Assembly: GCA_034096865.1 (NCBI GenBank)
Contig: JAWQFJ010009495.1
Coordinates: forward strand, 1 to 10,000
DNA: 10,000 nucleotides
From: Theodoxus fluviatilis
Lineage: Eukaryota > Mollusca > Gastropoda > Cycloneritida > Neritidae
Direction: 5' to 3'
Below the pieces are notes generated by a model. The model worked only from the letters and a program-made list of their open reading frames with translations, was not told the DNA's origin and ran no database searches. A program made the translations under genes and the position numbers. This document shows positions 1-7,240 of this stretch, in pieces (the first letter of the stretch is position 1; every line of letters begins with the position of its first letter).

Positions 1-15
1 ATTATTATTATTATT
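1..15. repeat. (ATT)5 microsatellite, cut by the window edge
   Basis: Five perfect ATT units start at the first base, so the tract probably extends to the left of the window. It lies just beyond the stop codon of the minus-strand coding candidate at 46-544. Confidence 0.9.
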
Positions 16-45
16 TTCATGCTGCCCGCCTTGGTGGCTGCTGTC

Positions 46-544
46 TCAATGTCGGTCTTTCTCCTCCTCCTCTGATGCCGCGCTCTGGGTGGCTGGCTGT
101 GGTTGCACCTGGCAGACGAAATTTATGGAGTTGTTCTGGAGTGGTAGGTTTCTGTCGCTGACCCGAGGCTGAGATGAAAGTTCAGCTGCACCCTCTTCAT
201 CAGAGCCGTCTCGATCTTGCTCCGTGCTCCTGGGATGGCTCTTCTTCTGAGAGAAGTGCAAGAGTCGATCTGACTGACGAGCTTGCATATCGCAGTTCAC
301 GTAGAACTTCCTTGAAGCCGCTAGAGGCAGCAGTTTCCTTGCACTTGCCTGATATTAGTTCGTGCTCATGAAGTGCCGGCAGGTCAGACGTCAAACGCAA
401 TACGTCACGATCTGTTATCACTGTGTGCTCGGATTGGAGTACGACTTCGGGAACAGCACCAGGATTACAGACTTCTCGTTTTTCAAGCAGCGCGTCAGAA
501 GGGTAAGTCATATATATGTTTCTTGACTCCTGGTGTAGTTGAGC
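46..544 (-). CDS. Unrecognised minus-strand coding candidate with a frame change
   Basis: Two overlapping minus-strand frames look coding-like. The upstream frame is open from 544 (ATG at 511) to a TGA at 200. The downstream frame is open from 300 to a TGA at 46-48. Both use mixed synonymous codons and are rich in Glu, Ser, Gln and charged residues; the second ends in an acidic tail (EEEEKDRH), which suggests a disordered region. Passing from the first frame to the second requires skipping one base somewhere between about 300 and 200. I found no convincing GT-AG intron in that gap, so the break could be a one-base insertion in a decayed gene, an assembly error, or chance. No clear splice acceptor is visible upstream of 511. 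I do not recognise the protein. A plus-strand exon reading of part of this region also exists and is listed among rejected items. Confidence 0.25.
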
Positions 545-821
545 TCATTGCCTGTCTCAACATAAATGCGCTGGAGGCTTCCTCTTCCACATTTCTAGCA
601 ATCCCGAGCATTCTGGTAAAAGTTGACCGTCTGTCTTGCCACACTGTCCACTTTCCTCGAACACAGCGTTCCCGTAGCCTGGTGTGTTGACAGTATGCCC
701 TCTACAGTAGCTGGGAGTCTGGTAACTGGTGTTTTGGTCTACTTACAACGTTGAAGCTGCACCAACGTCATGAGCAAAGCGGAGGCGTGATGCTCGGATG
801 GACAGAGCAGAGTGAGAGAGT

Positions 822-827
<6 letters not shown>
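545..827. other. No gene seen
   Basis: Unique sequence with several short open frames on both strands, none with coding-like composition. No repeat or RNA gene is visible. Confidence 0.5.

Positions 828-865
<38 letters not shown>
812..865. repeat. (AG)n dinucleotide microsatellite
   Basis: The tract is perfect from 828 to 865. An imperfect GA-rich lead-in with T interruptions starts at about 812. Short ORFs crossing it on both strands translate as Arg-Glu or Ser-Leu runs and are by-products of the repeat. Confidence 0.95.
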
Positions 866-869
<4 letters not shown>

Positions 870-1413
870 AATGCAAAAACGAATGCAGCTTTTCGTGCCC
901 ATTGTATTGAATTCAATTGTTTCCTCACCAGACTGGACAAACTTGTTCTTGAGCAAGATAAATTAAGTTGAAATGTTGAGGTTCGCGTCTGGTAGTAAAA
1001 AGTGTGCCTCAAGTGCATCCGAAAGGTCGTGACCCCGATGCGGCACCACTTGTCCGCTTTGGGCAGGGTCTAGCGATTGCCGTTGCATTACTGGCATTGA
1101 AAGGCTCTCCAACAATCGCCAAGAGAACTGTACACATTATTTTCCTTCGCACAATCGGGTTGCATTAATGCGCCGACCTTTTTACGTCGACCGTTTCCTT
1201 GTGGCCGGTGTCTGAATATTATGGAGTACAGGTTCGCAGATAGAGCTCGGGTCACCTTGATTAATGATTCAGGCCATTGATTGTGGAAAGATTACGCGTA
1301 ATGTCGGAACTGTCAGCCTTGGGATTATTTTAAGAGTCGATCAGCCTCTCGGAAGGTGGAACAATGTATCGTCTTCGGTTTCTAGATGGCTTTGTGCAGA
1401 CATCTTGAAGAAA
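866..1413. other. No gene seen
   Basis: Unique sequence. The only structure noted is a 7-bp inverted repeat, GCGATTG near 1073-1079 and CAATCGC near 1114-1120, with a ~35-base loop, which is weak enough to be chance. Confidence 0.5.
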
Positions 1414-2118
1414 TCAGCGTTCAGCCTTTGTGCTCGCCACGATCTTAATCCTTTTACTAAACGTGGAGGCTCGGGCGTTCTTGGGCACACACTTCGTTTG
1501 TTCCAGATTGATTTTTGCCACGCGATGTGTTTGGGTTTCGTGCGTTGCCATTTTTGTCGATGGCGCAAGCTCGAGGGGAAATCGACTTCCATCACTCATA
1601 TCGTCGTGGAGGCAAAAGGTCGATCTAAGGTCTCTATTGGTCCATTTGCACACGAGGTCTGTATTTGATCTGTAGTGGCCCGTTTGATTTCGACGTCGAC
1701 GGGCGGAGTGTGACGTATTACTCCAATGGTGGACCATGGACTGCGAAATCAGTCCTGTGCTCATGTTCCAAAGATGGTTGTGCACAGCTGAGGGCAAAAC
1801 GAGATTCGTTACGATCCGAGTCGGTGATACGGCTTTTGACAAATACACTGACAACCTGAAAGCAGCAGAGAAACACGGAACAAACCATACTAATTTCTTA
1901 ACTTTGTCAAAAGGATAAAAATAACGATTCCGAATAAACCACATAAAATGCCTGCATTTCATATGCTTTCCTTGGAGATGAAGTAATGCAACAAAGAACA
2001 ATAGTATCATCAGACAACCAGGATTTAAAGGTACGAAATTAATGGAGATTCGATGTTTGATAAGATGTTGACAGGTATGATTACCAATGGCAGGAGTCGT
2101 AATCAAAATGTGAAGCAT
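1414..2118 (-). CDS. 234-codon ORF, unrecognised, doubtful
   Basis: This is the longest non-repetitive open frame in the window, from ATG at 2118 to a stop at 1414. Using uniform stop frequency (3/64) and about 20,000 codon positions in six frames, I estimate that runs this long arise by chance roughly once per hundred such windows, so it is mildly notable. The composition argues against a normal protein: it is unusually rich in His, Cys, Trp, Arg and Ser and shows no domain I can name. One short hydrophobic run (around residues 36-48, CLMILLFFVALLHL) could be read as a membrane segment but sits in AT-rich DNA, where such runs arise easily. Shorter frames are open on the opposite strand over 1264-1675. 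It could be a decayed mobile-element frame, part of an exon, or chance. Confidence 0.17.
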   Translation of the reverse strand: MLHILITTPAIGNHTCQHLIKHRISINFVPLNPGCLMILLFFVALLHLQGKHMKCRHFMWFIRNRYFYPFDKVKKLVWFVPCFSAAFRLSVYLSKAVSPTRIVTNLVLPSAVHNHLWNMSTGLISQSMVHHWSNTSHSARRRRNQTGHYRSNTDLVCKWTNRDLRSTFCLHDDMSDGSRFPLELAPSTKMATHETQTHRVAKINLEQTKCVPKNARASTFSKRIKIVASTKAER

Positions 2119-2122
2119 ATTA

Positions 2123-2236
2123 TCAATAGAATATATTCACTAAGACGCTTAAAGTCGTGTATATATAAAACGAGCAAATGTTCAATGAACAGCTTTTAAT
2201 CGTTTCCTGTACCGTCTTTTGAAGAGGACACTCGTG
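2123..2236 (-). CDS. Possible terminal exon (phase 0), weak
   Basis: On the minus strand a long pyrimidine tract (the complement of about 2241-2262) runs into an AAG acceptor at 2238-2237. From 2236 the sequence is open in phase 0 for 37 codons to a TGA at 2125-2123. The exon candidate at 2737-2878, upstream on the same strand, ends after a complete codon, so the two could be spliced without a frame change across an intron of about 500 bases. The peptide starts HECPLQKTVQETIKS and then becomes AT-rich and less coding-like. The chance of 37 open codons is not small, so this rests mainly on the acceptor quality and phase match. Confidence 0.2.
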   Translation of the reverse strand, partial: HECPLQKTVQETIKSCSLNICSFYIYTTLSVLVNIFY

Positions 2237-2736
2237 CTTCAGTGAGAGAGAAAGCGAAAGCTATTTCAATATTGGACGTGTTGCTTATTGTGTGCACTTC
2301 AGACAATCTTTTCGGCTCGTGTGGCTGATCCTCTGTTTAAGGTTTTACATGTAAAAGCGTGGCAGTTTTCATGTCGTCAAAGATATCTTGTCTGCTGACA
2401 ATGGAGACAGATTATAGAACAGAATGTTTAACTTGTGTAGAACAGTTTCGCTTATCTGTGTGTGCTTTGGCAGGAAGTACGACGCACAAAGATTAGATAT
2501 GTATGAAAAGGAAAGTATTGCAATTAAAAAGTCGGTATTCACTTGCTCATTGTTCCATGAAACTAAGCCTCAGCCTCCAACCTTTCTCCAGTCGTTCCTG
2601 TTTCTCACACTCTCATTTTCGTACTCATTGTGTTCTCTTGAACACCATGACACCATTAACGAACTTTTCTTTGCAACTCATCCAACCATACTAGAGGACA
2701 AAGTTCTATAATTTCACTGCCGCGAAACTGTCGTAC
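2237..2736. other. No independent gene; possible intron
   Basis: AT-rich unique sequence between the two minus-strand exon candidates. Plus-strand open frames over 2424-2711 lack protein-like character. Confidence 0.4.
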
Positions 2737-2878
2737 CTTATAGTAAATCTTCACGTGAAACAAGGCTTTGTGGTCGTAACACGCTCCCTTGGGGTCTCCC
2801 GAGGCATACACATATGCAAATAGGCACGGAGAAAGCGTTACGTCACTACCAGCAGCTTCCACATGCAGGAAGCAGTGC
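2737..2878 (-). CDS. Candidate internal exon, protein family not recognised
   Basis: Of all short frames in the window this reads most like a real exon. On the minus strand a pyrimidine-rich run ending in CACCCGCAG forms an acceptor at 2880-2879. The exon then runs 142 bases to AAG|GTACGA, an acceptable donor at 2736. It begins on the third base of a codon and ends after a complete codon. The peptide has balanced composition and varied synonymous codons, for example HCFLHVEAAGSDVTL and GACYDHKALFHVKIYYK, with three cysteines, aromatic residues spaced as in a beta-rich secreted or extracellular module, and no low complexity. An in-frame ATG lies 14 codons upstream of the acceptor, but the acceptor reading is preferred. 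I cannot name the family. The +5 position of the donor (G) fits but +4 (C) does not fit the usual GTRAGT. Confidence 0.38.
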
Positions 2879-3335
2879 CTGCGGGTGATGGCAGGGTGTG
2901 GAGCTAGCAGAAGACCCACCATGTTGAAGATTCTAGGCCGCCCTACATTTCCATGAACTTGCCACCGAAGACCTCACAGGCACACGCCGCTATCTACCCA
3001 GGTCAACGCCCTGTAAACAATCCTCATCGACGTTCTGCCTCGAGAGACCAGCACCAGGCTACGAACCCTGTCCGAGATCTGCATCAGCTATAACAGAATT
3101 AAATACATAAAAAACTAAGAAGAAACGAAAAACATGGTGTCAATGAGTCTTTTAGATAAAATATCTTTGCACGCTTGAAAGCTTAATAAATGCTGACTTT
3201 GGGCAGGAAGTATGCGCAATACGAGTTGATGCATACAGATAGACTGCATCTAAGTTATCGATCCTTCGCGATGACAAACGAGCCACATTTTATTTGGTCT
3301 TTTATACAACGCTTGACCGGAGATTTTGCTTGCAG
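2879..3335. other. No gene seen
   Basis: Unique, AT-rich sequence (notably 3090-3200) with no open frame of interest, RNA gene or repeat. Confidence 0.5.
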
Positions 3336-3529
3336 AACGATCTCAAAGTGGTTCCTTTAGTCTTACCGACGTTAGGTATCAAGTCCAGTGGCAGTCTTGC
3401 TCTATGGTGTACCTGACAAAGAACACACGAAAAGGACAGGAAGTGCGTGCGCAGTTAGTCACCCGCACTCTCTCCGTGCGCTCACGAGTACTGCAAGACC
3501 GATTCAGGCCTATGGTCGCATCAAAGTAA
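3336..3529 (+). CDS. Weak candidate terminal exon, unrecognised
   Basis: A plus-strand acceptor (ATTTTGCTTGCAG ending at 3335) opens into a frame that starts on the second base of a codon and stays open for 64 codons to TAA at 3527-3529, followed by a second TAA. Codon use is varied, with stretches such as DVRYQVQWQSCSMVYLTK and no low complexity. No upstream exon ending in the matching phase is visible, and open runs of this length are common by chance. The stop lies 17 bases before the foldback element at 3547-3656. Confidence 0.15.
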
Positions 3530-3546
3530 TAATCTTAAACACCTTG

Positions 3547-3656
3547 CCCTCGCTGTCCTCTCGGGTACCCAGTTTTGCTCCTGGGTTGGGATGGCATGCT
3601 TGTGAAGCATCTTGCCCAAGGACACAACTCTATGAGACATGAAGCGACAGCGAGGG
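3547..3656. repeat. 110-bp foldback element, probable interspersed repeat
   Basis: The ends are a perfect 11-bp inverted repeat, CCCTCGCTGTC at 3547-3557 and GACAGCGAGGG at 3646-3656. Two further hairpins are nested inside: ACCCAG (3567-3572) with CTGGGT (3581-3586), and ATGCTT (3596-3601) with AAGCAT (3605-3610) around a GTG loop. The 8-bp palindrome GGGTACCC lies at 3563-3570. The phrase CTTGCCCAAGGACACAAC (3611-3628), preceded by a GTACCCA...CTCCTGGGT hairpin, matches my memory of a motif dispersed in many marine invertebrate genomes and often mistranslated as HLAQGHN. The multi-stem layout suggests a small non-autonomous element or an RNA-derived repeat. No target-site duplication was identified. 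Confidence 0.5.
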
Positions 3657-4600
3657 AGCGTCATGACCATGGAATCAAGTTAAGCGGGGACGACAATCTC
3701 ATCGTGGGTTCTTTAGCCACATCAAATCTTCCAGTGCATGACCTAAGAAGTAAGGTAAACATTTGTTTCAAGAAGGAGCCATTGGAGGCGGATCTTGCCC
3801 TCGAGCGTTCCTTGTCTCTGGTCCTTGCTTTACGTCCCGTAACAATGTCATCTTTGTCATCATTCCACTGTTTTATTCCAAGAGGATCCGTACGTATGTA
3901 TCACGCATTAGTTTTCTCCACAGTTATGTCATATCATGGGCTGTCAATGTCAGTCATCTTATTTTCCATCCACATCATTACTGGTGTGCTCTTTCCTCTC
4001 GAGTTCCGCAAAGTACCAGCGTGATACAAGGACCAAGATAAGCCTTACGTTGTGCTTGCCACGACGTATTGTCTTCGTCGCGTGGAATATACGGTCAAAT
4101 AGTTTAGGATAAAATTCACAAATCCCAAATTTGCAAATGTGCCATATCGCAGGTTTTTTTCCATACACCATAGGCATCTGACCATCGATCGGCAACAAAT
4201 TCAAATGATTCGAATACTTACCAGTTGTACTGGCAACTTCTCTCTGAAGTTCAAACCTAACTTGGCCACTTAAAAATGTGGAGCCCCATTGCGCGGCAGG
4301 CGTCAAGCCGCAATAGTGCGTCGTTAGCTGAGAAAGAGAAGATAGTGCAGAAGACGGCGCTTGGTGCGGTATTAATTGAATGTAGATTTCCTTGCAATCC
4401 GTGGAGCTTCCCTACAAAAACAACCATCTCGTCTTGTCACGCAAGCATCTGGTTGCCCTCGCATTCCAGCAAGTTAATGCTCTCGTGCATATCGATACCA
4501 GGTCGATAACGAGATGAGGAAAAATATTTCATCCAGGACTCGCCAGCAGCCATACTTCGATGGACATGCAGTTTTGATGGCCATGTCTTGACCCTGACGC
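3657..4600. other. No gene supported; isolated splice-like signals
   Basis: A plus-strand frame open from about 3575 to 4024 crosses the foldback element and has no recognisable domain. On the minus strand CTG|GTAAGTAT at 4222/4221 is a near-ideal donor; the frame before it (peptide GQVRFELQREVASTT) could start at an acceptor at 4270-4269, giving a 47-base exon, too short to support. Imperfect hairpins occur at about 4058-4083 (CCACGACG / CGTCGCGTGG) and 4289-4313 (ATTGCGCGGC / GCCGCAAT). Confidence 0.4.
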
Positions 4601-5090
4601 CAACGTGAAATTGGAAGGGCAGGTCAGCCTTTCTCGACGGGCGCATGGTCGTCGGAATCTAAGCACGGGGTCTCCAAATCGATCCCCGAGGCGCCAGCGC
4701 TCTCTCTCTAATTCCGGCCAAGGTGCAAACTTCCTCGCAGGCATGGGGAACGTCCGGGTAAATAATTCACTCCCCTTAAATTGCTCCGCTGTGGCGCGCC
4801 CCCTGCCTGGCAGGGCAGGTGACCGCACTGCTCAAGGGAGATTATTCTGCTGTCGTGTTGGCGGCGAGTGTCCCTGATGCGCAGCGACTGCGCCTCTCAA
4901 ACAGATTCACCGCAAGATAAAGAGTGACAACGGTGTGGAAAATGTGTTCCCAACTCGATTAGCCCGATTCCTTGGCGGCTAATGCGATAAAACTAATCAC
5001 CATTCAGCGGTTGACGCAAGACACGCTGCGTGCCTGTAGAAGCCACACCAGAAGGTCCAGGTACTTCCGCCATCGGGCGACAGGGCGAGA

Positions 5091-5100
5091 GCTCGCGAGA
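5091..5100. promoter_or_regulatory. CTCGCGAGA motif
   Basis: GCTCGCGAGA matches nine of ten bases of TCTCGCGAGA, a palindromic motif known from vertebrate CpG-island promoters and bound there by BANP. The 8-bp core CTCGCGAG is perfect. TCGCGA recurs at about 5283-5288. Function in this organism is inferred from the motif alone. Confidence 0.3.
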
Positions 5101-5251
5101 CCCAGCACCAAAAACCCAATTAAGCGGCGACCTCCAGCCAAGGTGCCAAAGGCCAGGCGGCGACAGGGCTGATGGACCGGATTCACAAAAATGAAGTGCG
5201 CGTTTGGGAAAGCTTTTTCCCTCGAGGCGACGCAAAGTCCTGTTCCCTTCT

Positions 5252-5272
5252 ATTGGATTGTTGCTCGGCAAC
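5252..5272. promoter_or_regulatory. Inverted CCAAT box plus X-box-like palindrome
   Basis: ATTGG (CCAAT on the minus strand) at about 5252-5256 is followed by GTTGC TCG GCAAC at 5260-5272. The two 5-bp arms are perfectly complementary. RFX factors bind imperfect palindromes of the type GTNRCC(N)RGYAAC, and X-boxes beside CCAAT/Y-boxes are a known arrangement in ciliary and MHC class II promoters. The match is good but short, and no target gene is identified. Confidence 0.3.
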
Positions 5273-5516
5273 GAGGTTACCCTCGCGACATTTCCTCGGC
5301 GCAGTCTCCTTGCGTCATCGGAGTGACTCGTTGTCGAGTTTTCTTACCCTGACAGTTTCTTGCAAGGCACCCATTTCCTGTCTCGTCTTCCTCCAGCCTG
5401 TAAGGTTTTTAAGTCGACTTGTTGTTCAAGTTCCTGCGATTGCCTCTGCGGATGTCGTTTTTGGGAGCATACTTCGACATAGTTTTCGTCGTGTTCCTGC
5501 TTCATCTGTCTACATG

Positions 5517-5570
5517 CTTTTGTTTGCTTGTTTGCTTGTTTGTTTGTTTGTTTGTTTGTGTGTTTGTTTC
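5517..5570. repeat. (TTTG)n tetranucleotide microsatellite
   Basis: TTTG and CTTG units alternate and then become uniform TTTG, with one TGTG interruption near 5559. It forms the left border of the large pyrimidine-rich array. Confidence 0.9.
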
Positions 5571-5575
5571 TTTCG

Positions 5576-5657
5576 ACCCTCCTCTACATCGTCCTCGTCC
5601 TCCGCCTCCTCCTTCTTGTCCTTCTTGTCCTCGTCCTCCTCGTCCTCGCTCTTGTTG
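5576..5657. repeat. Degenerate left edge of the minisatellite
   Basis: Irregular CTCGTCCTC and CTTCTTGTCC units lead into the regular 24-bp array. They carry the same words as the array (TCCTCC, CTCTTGTTG) in scrambled order, as is common at the older edges of tandem arrays. Confidence 0.75.
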
Positions 5658-6866
5658 TCCTCCTCCTCCTCGTTCTTGTTGTCCTCCTCCTCCTCGTTCT
5701 TGTTGTCCTCCTCCTCCTCGTTCTTGTTGTCCTCCTCCTCCTCGTTCTTGTTGTCCACCTCCTCCTCGTTCTTGTTGTCCTCCTCCTCCTCGTTCTTGTT
5801 GTCCTCCTCCTCCTCGTTCTTGTTGTCCTCCTTTTCCTCGCTCTTGTTGTCCACCTCCTCCTCGTTCTTGTTGTCCTCCTTTTCCTCGTTCTTGTTGTCC
5901 ACCTCCTCCTCGTTCTTGTTGTCCTCCTCCTCCTCGTTCTTGTTGTCCTCCTTTTCCTCGCTCTTGTTGTCCACCTCCTCCTCGTTCTTGTTGTCCTCCT
6001 CCTCGTTCTTGTTGTCCTCCTCCTCCTCGTTCTTGTTGTCCTCCTTTTCCTCGCTCTTGTTGTCCACCTCCTCCTCGTTCTTGTTGTCCTCCTTTTCCTC
6101 GTTCTTGTTGTCCACCTCCTCCTCGTTCTTGTTGTCCTCCTTTTCCTCGTTCTTGTTGTCCTCCTCCTCCTCGTTCTTGTTGTCCTCCTTTTCCTCGTTC
6201 TTGTTGTCCTCCTCCTCCTCGTTCTTGTTGTCCTCCTTTTCCTCGCTCTTGTTGTCCACCTCCTCCTCGTTCTTGTTGTCCTCCTCCTCCTCGTTCTTGT
6301 TGTCCTCCTCCTCCTCGTTCTTGTTGTCCTCCTTTTCCTCGCTCTTGTTGTCCTCCTCCTCGTTCTTGTTGTCCTCCTCCTCCTCGTTCTTGTTGTCCTC
6401 CTCCTCCTCGTTCTTGTTGTCCACCTCCTCCTCGTTCTTGTTGTCCTCCTCCTCCTCGTTCTTGTTGTCCTCCTCCTCCTCGCTCTTGTTGTCCTCCTCC
6501 TCGTTCTTGTTGTCCACCTCCTCCTCGTTCTTGTTGTCCTCCTCCTCCTCGTTCTTGTTGTCCTCCTCCTCCTCGTTCTTGTTGTCCTCCTTTTCCTCGC
6601 TCTTGTTGTCCTCCTCCTCGTTCGTGTTGTCCTCCTCCTCCTCGTTCTTGTTGTCCTCCTCCTCCTCGTTCTTGTTGTCCACCTCCTCCTCGTTCTTGTT
6701 GTCCTCCTCCTCCTCGTTCTTGTTGTCCTCCTTTTCCTCGCTCTTGTTGTCCTCCTCCTCGTTCTTGTTGTCCTCCTCCTCCTCGTTCTTGTTGTCCTCC
6801 TCCTCCTCGTTCTTGTTGTCCACCTCCTCCTCGCTCTTGTTGTCCACCTCCTCCTTGCTCTTGTTG
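5658..6866. repeat. 24-bp minisatellite, 51 units with higher-order order
   Basis: The unit is TCC TCC TCC TCC TCG TTC TTG TTG (+ strand). I parsed 51 consecutive units, 46 of 24 bp and five of 21 bp (one TCC missing), and their lengths sum exactly to the span. Variants recur: TCC to ACC at the second triplet (12 units), TCC to TTT at the third (11 units), and GTT to GCT near the end. They are arranged non-randomly, with higher-order blocks in the right half. No unit contains a stop in any of the six frames, so open frames of 400-760 codons arise in several frames automatically. They would encode Ser/Leu-, Pro/Cys/Arg- or Leu/Val-rich repeats on the + strand, and Asn-Glu-Glu-Asp-Lys or Gly-Gln-Glu-Arg repeats on the minus strand. 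I see no sign that any is a real gene. Confidence 0.97.
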
Positions 6867-6996
6867 TCCTCCTACTCCTCCTCTTTTTGTTGTCCTCCTA
6901 CTCCTCCTCTTTTTGTTGTCCTCCTCCTCCTCCTCTTTTTGTTGTCCTACTCCTCCTCCTCCTCTTTTTGTTGTCCTCCTCCTCCTCCTCTTTTTG
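6864..6996. repeat. 26-bp tandem repeat, five units
   Basis: Units of the type TTGTCCTCC TAC TCC TCC TC TTTTTG lie at 6864-6889, 6890-6915, 6916-6941, 6942-6970 (29 bp) and 6971-6996. They share TTGTTGTCCTCC with the 24-bp array but differ in length. Since 26 is not a multiple of three, the reading frame rotates from unit to unit, which argues against coding selection over this part. Confidence 0.93.
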
Positions 6997-7015
6997 TTGT
7001 CCTCCTCCTCCTCCT

Positions 7016-7147
7016 CCACGTTCTTGTTGTTCTTCTTCACTTCGTTCTTGTTGTCTTTCTCTTTCTTGTGTCCTCCTCCTCCTCCTCCTCCTCCACGTTC
7101 TTGTTGTTCTTCTTCACTTCGTTCTTGTTGTCTTTCTCTTTCTTGTG
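7016..7147. repeat. Perfect 55-bp block duplicated at 77-bp offset
   Basis: The block from CCACG to CTTGTG at 7016-7070 is repeated without a mismatch at 7093-7147, separated by a TCC run (7071-7092). The offset of 77 is not a multiple of three. Perfect identity suggests a recent duplication, younger than the scrambled edges of the array. Confidence 0.95.
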
Positions 7148-7240
7148 TCCTCCTCCTCCTCCTCCTCCTCCTCCTCCTCCTCCTCCTCCTCCTCCTCCTC
7201 CTCCTCCTCCTCCTCCTCCTCCTCCTCCTCCTCCTCCTCC
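7148..7240. repeat. (TCC)31 trinucleotide microsatellite
   Basis: Thirty-one perfect TCC units occupy 7148-7240, followed by TTG-interrupted TCC runs to about 7288. The minus strand is (GGA)31, a sequence class known to form G-quadruplex-type structures, and the duplex is a long polypurine-polypyrimidine tract able to form triplex DNA. Confidence 0.97.

Larger units (their letters stand above)
4600..5350. promoter_or_regulatory. CpG-rich, promoter-like region
   Basis: This stretch is visibly richer in G+C and CpG than its surroundings. I count 26 CpG in 5041-5340, against about 10 in the AT-rich 300 bases 1921-2220. It contains CTCGCGAGA, an inverted CCAAT box followed by an X-box-like palindrome, and a 15-base palindrome at 4801-4815, each listed separately or under findings. 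Open frames here on both strands are unremarkable and best explained by the low stop-codon frequency of GC-rich DNA. It could be a CpG-island-type promoter whose gene starts on either side, but no adjoining coding exon is convincing. Confidence 0.3.

Noticed and set aside
359..502. Plus-strand exon ending at AAGG|GTAAGT
   Set aside because: The donor is excellent and the frame is open from 325, but the peptide is no more convincing than the minus-strand frames over the same bases, and both cannot be supported. Kept only as an alternative.
1264..1668. 134-codon plus-strand ORF
   Set aside because: Antisense to the longer minus-strand ORF, Cys/Arg-rich, no recognisable domain; probably a chance frame.
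2160..2191. TATATAAAA box followed by TGTTCA-A-TGAACA palindrome as a promoter
   Set aside because: AT-rich context makes both likely by chance, and no plus-strand gene follows. The TATA-like sequence also overlaps the possible minus-strand terminal exon.
5658..6866. CRISPR-like array
   Set aside because: Units are contiguous with no unique spacers; it is a minisatellite in eukaryotic-looking DNA.
5502..7040. Minus-strand ORFs encoding NEEEEDNK-like or GGGGQQER-like octapeptide repeats
   Set aside because: Same cause: low-complexity stop-free repeat. No splice sites, unique domains or selection signature visible.
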